Below, one piece after another: positions 13,301-28,300 of a DNA stretch of 64,000 nt. Location: contig JAQFVV010012394.1 in the NCBI GenBank assembly GCA_028023455.1, positions 23,082,900-23,146,899 on the forward strand. The letters are read 5' to 3'. Both the position numbers and the translations under genes were made by a program. The notes beneath the pieces were generated by a model. The model did not search any database. It saw only the letters and a program-made list of their open reading frames with translations, and was not told the origin of the DNA. How positions within the stretch are numbered: position 1 is the first letter of the stretch; the number at the start of each line of letters is the position of its first letter. Origin of the DNA: Epiperipatus broadwayi. Taxonomy: Eukaryota > Onychophora > Udeonychophora > Euonychophora > Peripatidae.

Positions 13301-16300
13301 AAAAGATGGACAAAGTAAGAATTATTATTTTCATTAATGAGTTGGTTAACCATTGACTTGCATCAATTTTTTTTATTTATAATAACTCACTTACTCAAAA
13401 TATCTATGTTTGCCTACAATAAGATGTATATCTATTTTTTGTGCATTACCCTAAATGAGAAATTAGATATATGTTTTATGTAATTCACTCTTGAATGGGG
13501 CATATAGGTTGATAAAAATATTTGTGTGTGTGTGTGGATTTATCTAATTTATTAAAAAAAAATAAAAAATCGTTACTTAGTAATGCAGATGCCTTGTCAA
13601 GGATTTTACCAACCATTGTTTAAGAGAATGTGGAGATAACTTACATGTTACTATTACTGGAATAAAATTTATTGATATATATATATATTTGCTTTATTCA
13701 CTTTTCATTTATATATTTCACTAAGTTAACTAAGTAGTGCAACATTGCTAGAGAATTTCGTGAATCCCAAAACTATGATTCAGTGCTAACAGAATTTGAT
13801 AAGTCAATAGAGAATCACATTTCCTTTTCTTTTCTGTTTGCTGATTAAATTTTTATTTATTTTATTTAGGTTTTTTAAAATGTGTTATTACTATTATTTG
13901 TATTGGACATAAAGAATGATTATTAATATTTCATTACAGATGTGACAGCAAAAATGCATTAGCTGCTAAAAAATTTATGAATAGGTGTGAAAAATAGAAT
14001 GACATGAAATATAATCTCTTTATTTTTGAAAGACATTTAACATATCAGTAAAGAAAGATTGAGAATAATTTCAAATAAGTTATTTGGATGTAAAGAAATC
14101 ACCATTGGAACTTTTAATATATGGTATGTGAATATACAGAGGATGTAATAAAAATGATTCATGTGTTTAACATCTTAGGAGTTAGTAAGGTGAACAGAAG
14201 TGGACAATTATAACTCAGTCTTTTTGACCTCAACAAAGAAGAAATCCTATCTCTTTTATTATAATGAAGCATATCATTGGATATAATTCCTACAAATAAT
14301 TAAATGATGTCACATTGATTATGGCCACTTATTTACTATTATTATAAAATAAATTTTTGCAATAAAAACCTGTAAATGAAGAAATTGAAAAGTTTTATAA
14401 ATCAAGTTCAAGCACAGATTGATAAAACTTGCGAACGTTGTTAAATACAAGAAATGCTTTTGAACAGTATAGATTTAAAAGCAGATATGAAAACAGAAGT
14501 GGCAATAACTTAAGAAGAATTCAGGGATCTTTTTATTGTTGTAGATATTTTTCAAGTGGCCTAAGCTGTTGATTATAATGTAGATATCATTATATAGATT
14601 TCACAAGAATTAAATAGAATAATTATGATATCATTGATGGACAATGTCAATTTTAATTTTACGCCTCTGCCAAGATTTGATTGCTGGAAAATGACATTTT
14701 AGGTAAAACAGAAAAAGTGTTGGAAATTAGCTTTTATAATATCATCAGTGCATTCTAAAGAACTTACAGCTATAATCGACCCTATGTTAGAACTTTTGAG
14801 GTTTTAAATATAATCAATGGGAGTACTTTGATTGAAAAAAAGTCAAAATGGATGTGAAAAAGACATAGTTGTAAAGAGAAGCCAAAGTTTTGAAGAATAA
14901 ATTTTGTTTTTTTTGGAAGATGAATATGAAATATTAAATAGTATACAGAAAATAATATTTGCGAAGATATTGAAATTATGAAAAAGCTTAGTAAAGTAAA
15001 GGCAGTTTTTCCAGTTATTTTGAAATTAAAAAGGAGCATACTCTCCAATGAGTTTCTGAGAACTGCCAGTTTGAAAAATTATAAGTGAAATAACAAAGCA
15101 CAGAGATGAAAAGGTATACAAAACAATAATACTAATAAATAAATAAATATTCATTTCTTTAATCATTTTTATGATGCTACATTTTATTTTTTTATTTGAT
15201 CAATTTTATAATTTCAACTTTTTCAGAATTGAGTATCTAATTTAGATATTGACAATAGTATTGCAAAAATGATTAAAGAATGGAGAATTTATTTGTTTTA
15301 TAAAATTAATCGATGTATAAAGGAGACATAAGATGAAAGAAGAACAATAATATTACAAATAGATGAAATGGGATGCTTAATTAAATTATCTGTATAGAGT
15401 AACCCAACCCTCACTAATGGAAAATTTTGACATTAGATTATTCTTGAGATTGTAGCCAAAAGGAATTGATGGAATTACATCAGAAATATTGTTGACAGTT
15501 GATTGCTTTCTTGGTTAATTCATCAACAATAAATAGTGTACTAATAGGTTCAGTGCAAAGTAACATTGGTCAGAGTTGTTATAAAACTTCTAAAAAGATT
15601 ATATTTATTCTTGTTACAGTGTTTTCTATAACTAGATATCAAAGTTGGATATTGAGAAATGTTGGAAAAATATTGATGGTTTTGAACTGTGGTGTTGAAG
15701 TTTTTTGAAAATATCATTTACAATGAAGAAAATGATTAAATGGATAGATAATCAGATAAGATCGGAATTTTCACTTGAAACATACTACATAGCCAGGTTG
15801 AATTTATTTTATTTCTTTATGTAGTAAATAATCTATTTTATAACAAAAAAATAATGCACACTAAGGTAAAATAAATATTAATCATAATTTGCACTAGAAG
15901 CAAGATCTGGAAAATGAATATTTACCATTTTGTAATTGAAATAATTTGAATAACAAAAAAGTAATTTTCAGAGACAGTAATTATAGAGATGTTATTTGTT
16001 TATTAATGGTGATTAGTATATTAGTGTCATAAAAAAAAATAATTTAAGAAGCTTTACTGGATAATGTATTAGTATATTTAACCGCTTCTTCATTGCGCCC
16101 TCACAATTCTCAAAAATAATGATTTTATTCTATAAAGAAAGAACATCATGAAAATAACTGGATGATTTGATATTTTGTATTTAGGAAAGGAATGTGATTC
16201 GATAAGATTATTTGACATATTGTATTTGGAGAAGTAATTGTGAAAATTTTATCAAAGCTAACTAATTACTGATGTTTTTTTTAATTAATAGCTTTACTTA

Positions 16301-19300
16301 ATTATTTTATTATAAGGAATTAAATGTGATTATATATCATTGAATTTATTCTTTGCTTTTTTTCTTTGATGATTTTATTGAAAATTTTACAAATGATCTC
16401 TTATTATAAAACAAATTCATTTTGATAATATATATATGCATTTCTAAAGGTAATGGAACTTACTGGAAAATCTAATGAAGATGCCATTATTGTTGCACTC
16501 CATGACTGTGACAATGACTTAAATAAGGCAGTAAATATGCTTCTTGAGGGTGATCAAGATCAAGTAAGTTAAATGTAGTTTCAAAGTAATTTTTTTTTTT
16601 TATAAAAATTCCTTTATTTTTGCTCACATTACAAATATATATATACTACAACAGTTGGAAAGTCGCACTCTAGAGAGATATCCCATGAATGGGAAGCCAA
16701 AATTGTAAGATGGAAAAATCTATTATTTGAAAATGGATTATAGTCCATTTTAACTTGGAAATATTTATAAATTACAAGAGCCACGCAAGTTGGATTACTT
16801 AGCCATTACATATTCTTGCTACTATCTTCTTACGTTGTTATATTAATCTTACTGTTAGCAAACTAGTACTACAAACTATGAGACATATTGAATGTTATGA
16901 TGACAATAATAAAGAGTATATGATGAATTAATGTTATAAGCTCATTGTATTATCGTTATTGACAGTGCATTAGATTTGAAATAAAGTGAATGCATAAGTG
17001 AAATTGAGACCAAGAACCACTGTACAATTGATAACAATATAAATTTTTATTGCCATACATGTATGAACAAAATATAATACAAATTAAATTAACAATGAAG
17101 CCAGTAAATAAATAATAATAAAATAAATATCTGGTGTGTACAAGGGATTCTACCCTCTAATTTTTACCTATTATAAAATTGTCTATCCATAGTTAATTTT
17201 TTGAAAATTGTATTCCTATATTCTGTCATAGAAATAAATAGATAAATAAATCTTGAAAATTATGTAAATGAGTTAGAAAATAAATACATGACACCAATAC
17301 TAGAATTCATATATATCAGTAAACTTCAAATATTTATAAACAATAATGAATATTATTTTGACCACATATATCAATTACTGTCATACTATGTTTTTGCTTA
17401 ACCTTGGTAATTAATGGTGATATGTTAAATGTTTTAATTATGAACCTGAGCAGAAATTTTATAACAAACTAAGATTAATATTAATAAAACCTAATAAAAT
17501 ACAGAGATGAATATATCTTAAATATTCTATAAAGTATTTACTCGGTTATGCCATTTAAGTTTGTTCTCTTTAAAGTGGAAAACATCTTTATGTTATCAAA
17601 AATACATATACTCCTTATCTTGCTTCTGCATAAAATATTTATATCTATTTTTTATTTAATGTATAGAATACTGCTATGTTTATTAGCAACCTTATTATAC
17701 TTAGTACATAATCATAAGTAAAATAGCTATTTCTTTAAGCTTATATCACATACACAATAATATATTTTCTTAACACATAAAAGCTGAGATCTTGTCCTAA
17801 TTTATCTCTTAAAGTCTAAGACACCATCTTTAATTTTAAAAAAAAAAATACAAGTATAATTTATAACATATCTTTTATTTTATTATAATAAATATAAAAA
17901 TATATACATTGTTAGAAAGAACAAATATGAAAGAATGTAATAAAGCTAATGAAATAATCATTACCTTAAAAAAAATTAAGAAAAAAAAGATTTTTAATAC
18001 TTTTAAAAATGTATATTTTTAAATTGTTTCATAATTTCTAAATTTTGAAAGTTATATGTTAAAGTGACATTTTCATAGACAGCTTCATCACATTTGTCAT
18101 AAAATGCTGATAAAAATGATACATAATATGACCTATCTGAGACAGATTTTCATGATAAAATGTGGGAAAAAGGGGGCAATTGGTGACTTTAATTTTTACT
18201 AGCACTCAGATCTTGTCCTTCCATGCAGGAGATCTGTTAGAAATGTTTGGTTTTAGTGAGGGCAAAAAAAAAATAACAGTAAGAATAGTGCATGAGATAT
18301 TATGCAAAGAGAACTTGAGTAAATTCTTATTTATGAAAAAATATAATAACCAACAAAATAAATTTTTTTATTATGAGCACTGATTATGATATATAAAAGT
18401 GAATGACTGAGGGTGCTTGAAAGTCTGTGTTCAAGAGATTATTACAAAATTGTAACAAATGAATACAACACTACTGTAATCATGTAATAATCGAATGAGT
18501 ATATAAACAAACATATAAATAAAATCATAATATATCTTGCCTATTGCACTAAATATAGGTATATAATTGAGTCTGGATGTGTATGTTTTTATATCATTGC
18601 AATGTAAATTGCTTAAAATTCTATAGCATATTTATTGTTTTCTACATATATTTAATTATATATAAAAAAAAAAGAAGTAATAAAACTAATTGAATACTCA
18701 CTGATTTTTGGCTAAACGTGATCTTCCGTTTCAAATTTGAATCCAGTCATGAAGGTATTAGATGTGGTTACCACGGTTGTCCTTGCAGATAAAAAAATGA
18801 CTCCAACTTTTTTTTTTTTGACATTGCAGCTTCCAAATCTGAACTGTCACGAATAAGAGATTCTAGAAAAAGGTTTACAAATCTCCATCAGCAATTTCAT
18901 ATCCATATCAAGTGGTAAGAGAATGCAATTCGGCCGTAAAAAAGCTTTACAGTTAGTAAATTTAAAAAAAAAATGAGAAAAAAAAAAAAAATTAAAAATT
19001 GTATTTTAAAAAAAAAATTGTACAAAATTCAAATTTCACTGTTGAAAAAAAAATACATCTTTTTAATCGTAATAAAATGGCAGAACAAATGCTCTAAAAC
19101 CCATATATGTATGATTTACTGATTCCGTGCAAACTCAGTTGAAACTCTAAACTTCTGAACAGGGGCTGCGAGGGGCGCTATGGACTAAAACATTTATACT
19201 CAAACTGCAAGATCATAAAAATTTCTTTATAAGTCTTTATAAAATGAAGTAAAAATATCTGCTCAGTTTCACAAAATAAAGTCTCTTTAAGTAGTTCAAA

Positions 19301-22300
19301 AATGGATATTTATTAACATATATTTACCTTCCATTTGTCTGCACTTATTTTAGAAGACTATAAATCATATCCAATTATAAAATTATGAATAGGTATACTT
19401 ATTATTTTTAACTATTTGTTTTGATTGAAAACTTATAGATATTTATATATATGTACATGGAAAAATCAAACATTTTCCTATCAGTCTTTTTTTTAATCTT
19501 TAAATACAATTTTTTTTTTTAGAAAAGCTAATTATTATTAAACAAAATATGTGAATTTTTCTTTTTAGAATACTTTAATTTTTTTTTACCGATAATCCTG
19601 TGAAATAAAATAAAGAAATTAATAATAAAACAATATTACCATTTGAATCACTTAATGTGTTGAAAGTGCACAACAAAAAATAATTGTTTTATCTGTTTTA
19701 CCAAGTATGATATATTTTTTTCCAGCCCAATTTATGATCCAATCCAATAGTGTACCTTCTCATGACATTGTTTGATAATTGAAGTATATTGATTATTTGG
19801 ATTAGTGTATCTAGATATTTCATGTTTTGCTTCTATAATGGAATCATTACATAAATTATAAGACTAGAAAGAGAAAAACAAACTTAAAAATTCATTACTT
19901 TATTAATCATTAATCTAGCCACTGGGAGATAAATAGATTTCACCCCTTTTTTTAAAAAATTTAGAACTCCATTTTTGTTTATAAGTTTCATAATAAATAA
20001 ATAGGTCATTGATTCATTATAAATTCTGGAGACAAATTTTTCTGCTATCCTTCAGTTCAAGAGCTTAGATTGTTACTTCTCTTTCCTGTCTTGTCATTAT
20101 CAAACTGTTTAAATTTATCTTTTTTTTTTATATTCCTGCATTCAACATAGCATTCTTTAAGCAAAACTGATTACAATAAAGAAAAATAATAATCACCAAT
20201 AATATTAATATATATATATATATTTACAATAAAAACAAATAAATACATCAATTTGTCTATGTTTATTTCCATTTATTTCAACGCATGCTTATTATACTCT
20301 CACACTTCTTATGACCAGATTATTTATCCATAACTAAGGTAAAATTGTACTTTATATTTTATCTTAATGACTATTATCTTAAATAGTAAAGCACTTAGTT
20401 TTCTTTTTTTTTTTTTATTATATAATAATTATTCTCTCTTCTATAAACTGTTTTCTGAAAATGATTGTTACAATATATACAATGGTTAACTACATTATTA
20501 ATCTGTTGAAATCAAGACTGTGGATTCTAATGAAATATATATATTTTTTTGATGACTAGGGAATTGCTAAACAAGTTAAGACATTTTTAAAGTAACTTTT
20601 TCTGATAAACATCCAACCAATATTCACCAGTAAATTAATATCTAGCTATTACCACTTGAAGAATAAAATAAGTTGTTAGTCAGATGACAAATTTTTATTG
20701 ATCACAAAAAACAGAAAAATATTAGAATATAATTTTTACAAATGTTGAGGAAAGGTATATGCTTGTAAGTGTTGAACCAATGATTTGTTTTACTAGGAGT
20801 ACATTTTTGTTTCTGTTCATGAGCAATAATTTGAACAAAAAATAGAATTATTTAATTTTTTTTTGAAATGTATGCTTCATTTCTGAAATTTCTTCTCATA
20901 ATTTTCATAACAAATAATCTTTTTTCATTTAAATTTTCAAAATTCTATTGTTTCAATCTTTCCATCATAACTTTTTTTAATCCTTTTCCAAATCCATATA
21001 TATAAGCTCCAATGTTTCTCTCTTTTTTCCTAATTGTCCACAGTTGCACTTAATATCAAATGACACCTCAACAAAATGTTTAACAAGCTTTTCAAATATA
21101 ATTTTAAACAATTATAAAATAATTTACTTTTATTAAGAGCCTGTTTAGAAAATGTAATTTTCTTCCAATTTCTTTATCATTATTTCTATACTTTGTTATC
21201 CAATTACTTAAATATTCAATATTATTAACTTGCTGTATAATTTTTTTTTCTAATGCTTGCTTTTAATAATTTCATAGCTTCATCTGTTTTTATTATTATC
21301 CCAAACTTTCTACAAGTTCTATCAATTTTGTACAACACTTCAGTTATTGCTTTGTGAGTGCTTTTTTCAAACTATTCTCATTGATTCTGCTATATACATT
21401 AGCATTTCACAATAATGGTAGAAGGAAGACGACCCTGTGGTGCTAAATTAATTGCCCACCCTCTTCTCACATGCATATAGTGATTAATCAATTCTTAGAT
21501 TTTTATATAAAAAAAAAAAATGCTACATTACTATTAAAGTTCACAATCTTTATATGTAACTTTGATTTATGTGTGGAAAAAATAAACCTTTATTGCTACA
21601 ATGTACTAAATATGGCTTATTTAAAATGATTTCATTTAGTGAAGGATATAGAGAAAAAATTATAAAACCTATCAATTGTCTCTGGCATTCATTATTACAA
21701 TTACAAATATTTATTTTGTTTCTGTGAATTAGAAAATGTAAAATTTCATTTAAGAAGACCAAAATACCATGTAAATTTTGCTAAGCTTAAAATAATCTAC
21801 AAAGAGCTTTATTTATATAATAAAATGAAAATAATTTATTTTTAAAATAAAAAAGTTCTGTATACTGAAGTTAGCCAGATATCAATAAAACAAAAAAGAA
21901 ATAAATGCTAGAATAGTGTGCACCTAAAATTGTTAAATTATATCTACATTATATGATAAGTATTTTGGAAACCAAAAAAAAAAAAAAGTCAAATTTGTCG
22001 GTGGTAGATATAATAATATTCAAGTAAACCATAATGAACAATAGTTTTTGATCTGTCATTTTTTAAGGGACCAAAGAAAATAAAGAATAGATATACAAAT
22101 ACAACAGAAAAATCTATTAAAAATTATAGGTAAGAAACAATTTTATGATTATTTCTGAAATACCATACATATAAAGTCTAATTTAGCCAATAGTTTTAAG
22201 GTACAAATTAGATAGTTCAAAACATTTTTTCTTATTACTGTATTTGCTAAAATATGTGTGTGTATCTATTATATATATAAATCTGAAAGATTGTTTGTTG

Positions 22301-25300
22301 GTTACTTAATAATTACTCAACAAATATTGCAACAATCTTGATGAATCTTCCATTATTTTTTTTGAGAATTACAATGGCTACGGACTTTTGCTCACTGACA
22401 CTTAATTGTTTGGAAAAAATTGGGAAATTTAACTCCTATTGCAGGTAAAACAGCAGTTGCTGGCAAGTATCTCTAGGGAATTTTTCATCATTTAAAAGCA
22501 ATATTTTTAATTGCTGTAAAAAAAAAAAATTGTATATACTAAGAAGATTGGGTCAATATTTTTGCAGTTATTAAGCAACAAACATTAAATTTTTATATAT
22601 ACATATTTCAAGGATTATTTAAAATATTGTAGTGAACTGGTTGATAATTTATTATACACACTGCTATTATTTTAAAAAGTAAGTAATTTAATTTAAAAAA
22701 TGTATCTGAAGGATTGATTGTCTCCCTAAACTTGACAAATATATTAAAAGCATTATATTCTAATAAGAATTAAAAGATTCGCAGTCAGCAATCACAATAA
22801 ATAGTAGAGCTGTAAAACAAATTATTCAGGATTATTTAAATTAAATACAGTTCTGTTGTGCATTAGCTATCGGTAATCATTTATTCTTTTTTATTATTCT
22901 TATCCATATATATATAAATTTGAAAAATTTGTTAAACTATAGATTTTTGTATGGAATTCAATTGTTTTTAAAAAATTGGTATCTTTCTACTAATGCGAGC
23001 AAAAGCAGCGGTAACTTTAATACATTAATTACATATGTTTAAAAGTCACAATTGTTATTAATTATATATAGTTAATAATTAGTTTTTTTTTGTTTTTTTA
23101 AGGTAAATAAATGAATAATTTATTATAAAAGATGAACAAAAATTCATTTAATTATAGGTGATGGAAATAATGCAACAAATAATTATAATAAATCAAGTGC
23201 CCTCATCACAAACTTTCAGACAAACTCTAAGGTTTTGACTTGAGTAAAAAAATAGAGTTAAAAATAATAGTTAGATGTCTATTTACATTATTTTTATATT
23301 TGAATATCAAGCTTTATGAAAACCAAAGCCAAAACCCATTAGACGATAGAGATTGAAATGTATTACTATCTGATAATCACTAATTATTGCTATAAAACAG
23401 TAGAGAAGAGAGATGTTTCTACTTTATCACATGTTGTGTGAGCTAAGAATCATCCTAATTAGAAGATCATCATAATTAGAAGATGGCTGAGGTTAATGAA
23501 ATATATAGTTATAACTGTTCAAATAGATTGGTTTGGGTTGGGACGTTTTTGATTTCAGACGTTGGCGAAAGTACTGAAATATAGTCGTTAATAATAGCTA
23601 GATGCTTAATTGCATTACTTTCCATTTTTGAATTACCAAGTTTTTTTTAATTGTAAATGCGCAAAATTCAGAAACCAGCTAATGAAGTGATTGTCATTAT
23701 TCTTCACATCTTATTATAAAAAAAATTTGAAAGCATAAGTAAATATATTGTGTATTATATTATAACGGTCGGGGTATATTGATAGTTGGAGTGTTACCGT
23801 ATTTGTCGTATAGGGCGCCACCAGGCTATTTGAACCTGGAAAATTGATATAGTAGGCAGATACGTACTGTTAACATGTAATTTTTACATATGTTTTATTC
23901 CGACTGTCAGTCCATGCCACTAGCTCATGGAGATGCAGAGATTTAATATACAACTTGCTTAAAAGAAATATTTTAATAAAAAAGATTAGTTCGCAGTCAA
24001 ACCAACGCCAATCTATCTGATGTATCGATGTACTCAATGCTGCATGAATACGACAGCACAATACCATACTGTCAGGAATGCACATCTGAACAGCATGGTT
24101 ATAGAGAAGAGATTGTCTCTCGTCCAGTACAGGAATGTTACATCTATCTGGCAAGAAGAACAATAAAAAAAAAAATCCATAGGAAGGAATTGCGGTCCTT
24201 TTTGCCGTCTTACTATCCCATTCCATAGGATAAAGGGGTGATCCAAGGAGCAGGGAATACGTCTGCTTCCGATGGTCATTAAGAGAAATGGGACTTATTT
24301 TGCCCAAGTGCGGTGTATACATGATCCTGCATGTAGTGGAACTTCATACTACATTTACTAATTACACCAATATATCCAATACATTAACCCAATTTAACTG
24401 TGAAACAACTAACCCAAGATTAACCCTCTCTTAAACTAACAAACTTAACGAATCTATACAGCTGTCCACACCCAACCTAAATTTAAAGACATTCTAATGA
24501 TTTAATTAATACATATTAATAAAAAAAAAAATGGAAATGATTAAAATAGCAAACTTATTTAAAATAAATATTAATAATTGATTTAGAGTTCTATTCTTGG
24601 TCAGATAAGAGTCCGTTTATTTATATTAATTTTTTTTTTTAGGGATTGATTACACCTGGGTCTCGTTTTATGTGTAGATAGGTTCCACGGAAAACCCGCA
24701 TTAAAAAAAATCGCACAAAAATAGACTTAATTTACCTTGAAAAATGGGGAATAGGGTCTGTAATTGTCAGAATTCGCATAAAAGCAAAGCAACAATGAAA
24801 AATTACTTTAAAATTCGCATTAAAAAAATAAGGAAATAAAGTATGACTAATAAAAAATATCAAATACACCTGGGTCTCTTTTTACGCGGACTTATTTAAC
24901 ACGATTTTGAAGTTACGCGATTCGTGTTTAACCGGAGTCGAACTCCGATAATGCACTATTACTTTAAATAATAAATTTCGCGCACTTACGTTATATTGAA
25001 AGTAATAGCACATTATTGGAATTCGATTTTCATCTTAGTAATTTCAATATTTTCAGTGTTTTATAATAGTAAGATTTTATGCAATAATGAAATTAAAATC
25101 ATGATTTGCACATTTTATGTATACACATATTAAATTTTACAAGATTATAATGTAAATTTGTTCAAACATTGTGCGTGTTAATTTTGCATTTTAAATCACA
25201 TTTTGTTTTTGCTTTTTAAAAAAGAATGTAATCAATTATTAATCATTTAGTGTCCGCAAGTTTATTTTTAAAAGGTGAGTAATAGCAGTGAAACGAAATT

Positions 25301-28300
25301 TGATTTTTAAACGGAATTGAAAATTAAAGACAAAAATAAAAGTTTAGATACAGTAGGAAATGTAGAAAAAAAATAATGAAACAGAAGTGGAACCTGTTCC
25401 TTTCACTGCAAAAATGATTCGAGAAGATCTTCAACTTTCTAATCAGTTGGCAAATTATTTTCTTATAAATGACACTAATCATGAATGTGCTCTTAAATTC
25501 CAACGAGAGCTGAATGGTTGTATGTCTGGATATCGCGTTCATAAACAATTAATAAAATCATCATCTCAAAGATTAATTACTAATTACGTTGTCACCGAAA
25601 ATAACACAACATGATAGTGAAGTTGGTGCTAGTTGTATTTCCTCTTGTGAAGAATCAAAAACCAGTTTGCAAACGAATTTGTTTACTGGTAAATAGTGAT
25701 AATAATTAAAACGTGTATTAAAAAATGTATGCATAAAAATACATATTGTTTTGAATAAAATTAAATATTACAGTTAAAAAATAGTTTAAAAAGTTTGTCT
25801 TGTATCAATTTTTTTCAAATTTGAAAATTTTTATTAGTCATATTTTATTTCCTTATTTTTTTTTGCGCGAATTTTAAAGTAATTTTACGTTGGTGCTTTG
25901 CTTTTACACGAATTTTGAAAAATCACAGACCGCATCCCCCCCCTTTTCAATGTAAGTTACGTCTATTTTTGCGCGATTTCGTTTGCACGTGTTTTCTGAG
26001 GAACCTATCTATCGCGTAAAATGAGACCCAGGTGTATTTGAACAAAATTGGTACAAGACAAACTTTTTTTATTAACTACAGTATTTAATTTGACATTTTC
26101 TCATACATATTTTAATCATTACCGCTATTTTCGAATGTGTGGTTCGTTTGTAAATTGGTAAGAAATCGGATTCATTGATGTAATGTGATGTAGCTTTTTC
26201 TTGAATGAAGTCAAGAATCTCTCAGCAATTATGCCCAGAGAAACTTGTTAGCTATTTTCCATTCCCCACTCTAATTTTTATCATATTCTGCTCCATCCCA
26301 TTTACACAACTAGTGCCAATTTCAGTCTTGTGCTGTGTTAATGGTTTTCTTTTGACAACAGATTTTTGTTACTGAAATAAATTTTAAATGTTCACATATT
26401 GTTTCTATATTAAAAAAAATGAGGATCGCAATCAAAACAAAAATATTATACATTATCATTAAAAATATTATTTTCAGTTTATAAAATCAATAAAATCTTC
26501 GTTATTTATTTTAAAAATCTACATTATTTATTTCTGTTATACCTAACAAAATACATTTTAAAAGTTTAAAATTTTTGAATATTTATTGCGATATTTTTAT
26601 ATATAAGTATAAATCTATTATTATTATTTGCTCATTAGTATAAGTACGTTATTTATTCTAAATATAGCTTCAGGCCATATTCACGTTAGCTGCTAATATA
26701 AAGTTATATTTTTGAAAGAAAAAAAGTATTTCAAGTCAAAATAAGTTATTAATAATTTAAATTTCTTGATATCTAATAAATATAGTGAAATATGAAAAAA
26801 TTAAGAAGAAACATGAATCACATAACTTCAAAATCGCATTAAAATAATCAGCATAAAATGAGACCCAGGTGCACTTATTTTCAGTTACTCATTGCAAATT
26901 TAGAAAAAGTTCCTATTAGATAAGCGAAAAAGTTTATACTTTTTGGATTCTGCAGATTTAGAGGTTCATCTTCGTGATCACTTATTAGATTGCTTGTCCT
27001 CTTTAAAACGAAGCTGCTACTTGCCATTCCTTTTGGTCCATAACTGTCATAGGGAGGCCTCAGCTGGTTGTCAAGAAATTAAATCTATTGCAGATTCCTA
27101 CATTGCGAAATCTGCAATCCAGCTACCGTTCAAATATAGCTTAATAGTCAGCATTTCAGACAACAATTATTTTGCCTTTTATATTTTTATTATTCTCTTA
27201 TCAGCAAATTTTCGGATTCAACGAGCAAGATGTCACTAATTCTAGAGTCTCTTTTTTGGTCCGTGCTGTGGCTTGGTGCTTCCATTGGTCAAACTAATTC
27301 TTTTTATTCTCTTATCTGACCGTTTAAATTATTTTAAGTGCTCCAAGGGGGGCTAATTTGCTTTAGAACAATCATTTAATTAAAAACAAAACAATCATTT
27401 CCATTTTCTAAGATTAAACATGATAGAAATCATTTACTTCTATTTTAAAAAATATCAATCTTTACTTTTTTTACAAAAAAAAATGCTTTCAAATACTTTT
27501 ATTTTTAAAATAGTTTTTAAAGTTGTCCATCTGTGCGATCTATATATACGTTAAACAACTTATAATTTTCAGTTTTTAAGTTAAGTTTTTTCTTTTTACT
27601 AAATCAATTTTTATTTACGATCTTTTAAATTTTTTTAAATAATGTAACGGCATATTATATTACCGTTACAATATACAACCATAAAAAGTATTTTTATATA
27701 CTTGAATATATATTTAAACACATATAGATTTTCATTGAATATTTGTATGATATATTTAAGTTACTGCCAAAAATGAGTGAATTCTTTCTATATAATTGTA
27801 AAATATGTGCATAAACAATAATATTGATTGTTTTTATATTCATTTTAAAAATTCATATATGTAAATGTTTGTATGTGTGTTGCATATATGTGACAATATA
27901 AATGTTTAAAAAATGAAATTAAGAATAGATTTTGGGAAATTACTGTCAAAATCCTCAATGGGAGCATTTCTCACAGTCAAAACAAATGGATACGTTACAA
28001 ATATTCAAAAAAATATTCTGAATAATTTTACAGAAGTGGCCTGGCGGTGTTTTAATTGAAAGGTTATTTATTTTTTTTGGACTAATATAATTGTGAGAAC
28101 TGCTACAGCAATTTCTAAAATTGTAATAAGATTGTTTGAACATAAAGGAATCTGAAAAAACATTAAATTTTTCCTCAGTTGCTTCTTGGCTAAGTAATTT
28201 AGTGAAATTATTGTTAATATTTGGAGGAACAGATAAGGATTTTTTAAAAATAGAAAAATGCATCATGTTTTTTCATATCGAATTTTTACAAACTTCATAT

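Larger units (their letters stand above)
10350..16449 (+). other. Intron, 6.1 kb, between UBAP2L-like exons 1 and 2
   Basis: GTTAGG donor and AAAG acceptor. It is almost wholly AT-rich with T runs. Contents: a G10-ATTTT-C7 hairpin near 11933, a decayed RTE-like LINE fragment at about 14086-14450, and short simple repeats (TG near 13500, TA near 13675). Small open frames at 11825-12013, 12628-12822, 14782-15048 and 15499-15708 show no recognisable domain and have intron-like composition. Confidence 0.8.
24867..26034 (+). mobile_element. Inner pogo/Tigger-like element nested in the outer one
   Basis: 1168 bp bounded by CACCTGGGTCTC(T)TTTTACGCG and its inverted partner CGCGTAAAATGAGACCCAGGTG, with TA at 24865-24866 and TA at 26035-26036. 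Removing it restores continuity with the related copy at 4990-5030 (...TCAAATA / TTTGAA..AATTG.TACAAGACAAAC), which proves insertion into a pre-existing relative with a TA duplication, as in Tc1/mariner/pogo elements. Plus orientation by its transposase tail. Its termini keep more CG dinucleotides than the outer copy, fitting a younger age. Confidence 0.85.
24653..26871 (-). mobile_element. Outer pogo/Tigger-like DNA transposon, interrupted by a second copy
   Basis: Begins CACCTGGGTCTCGTTTTATG after TA at 24651-24652. Ends with the inverted copy TAAAATGAGACCCAGGTG at 26871, followed by CA (one change from TA). About 1.05 kb remains once the 1168-bp inner element is removed. The interior matches the copy at 4801-5653 on both sides of the insertion. 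The transposase relic would be on the minus strand but carries a deletion and an extra insert near 26180-26320, so only the tail end near 26140-26360 is traceable. It is a non-autonomous, dead element. Confidence 0.8.

Noticed and set aside
27955-28266. 103-codon minus-strand frame with several Cys
   Set aside because: Composition is that of AT-rich intron DNA, with no ordered zinc-finger spacing or splice context.
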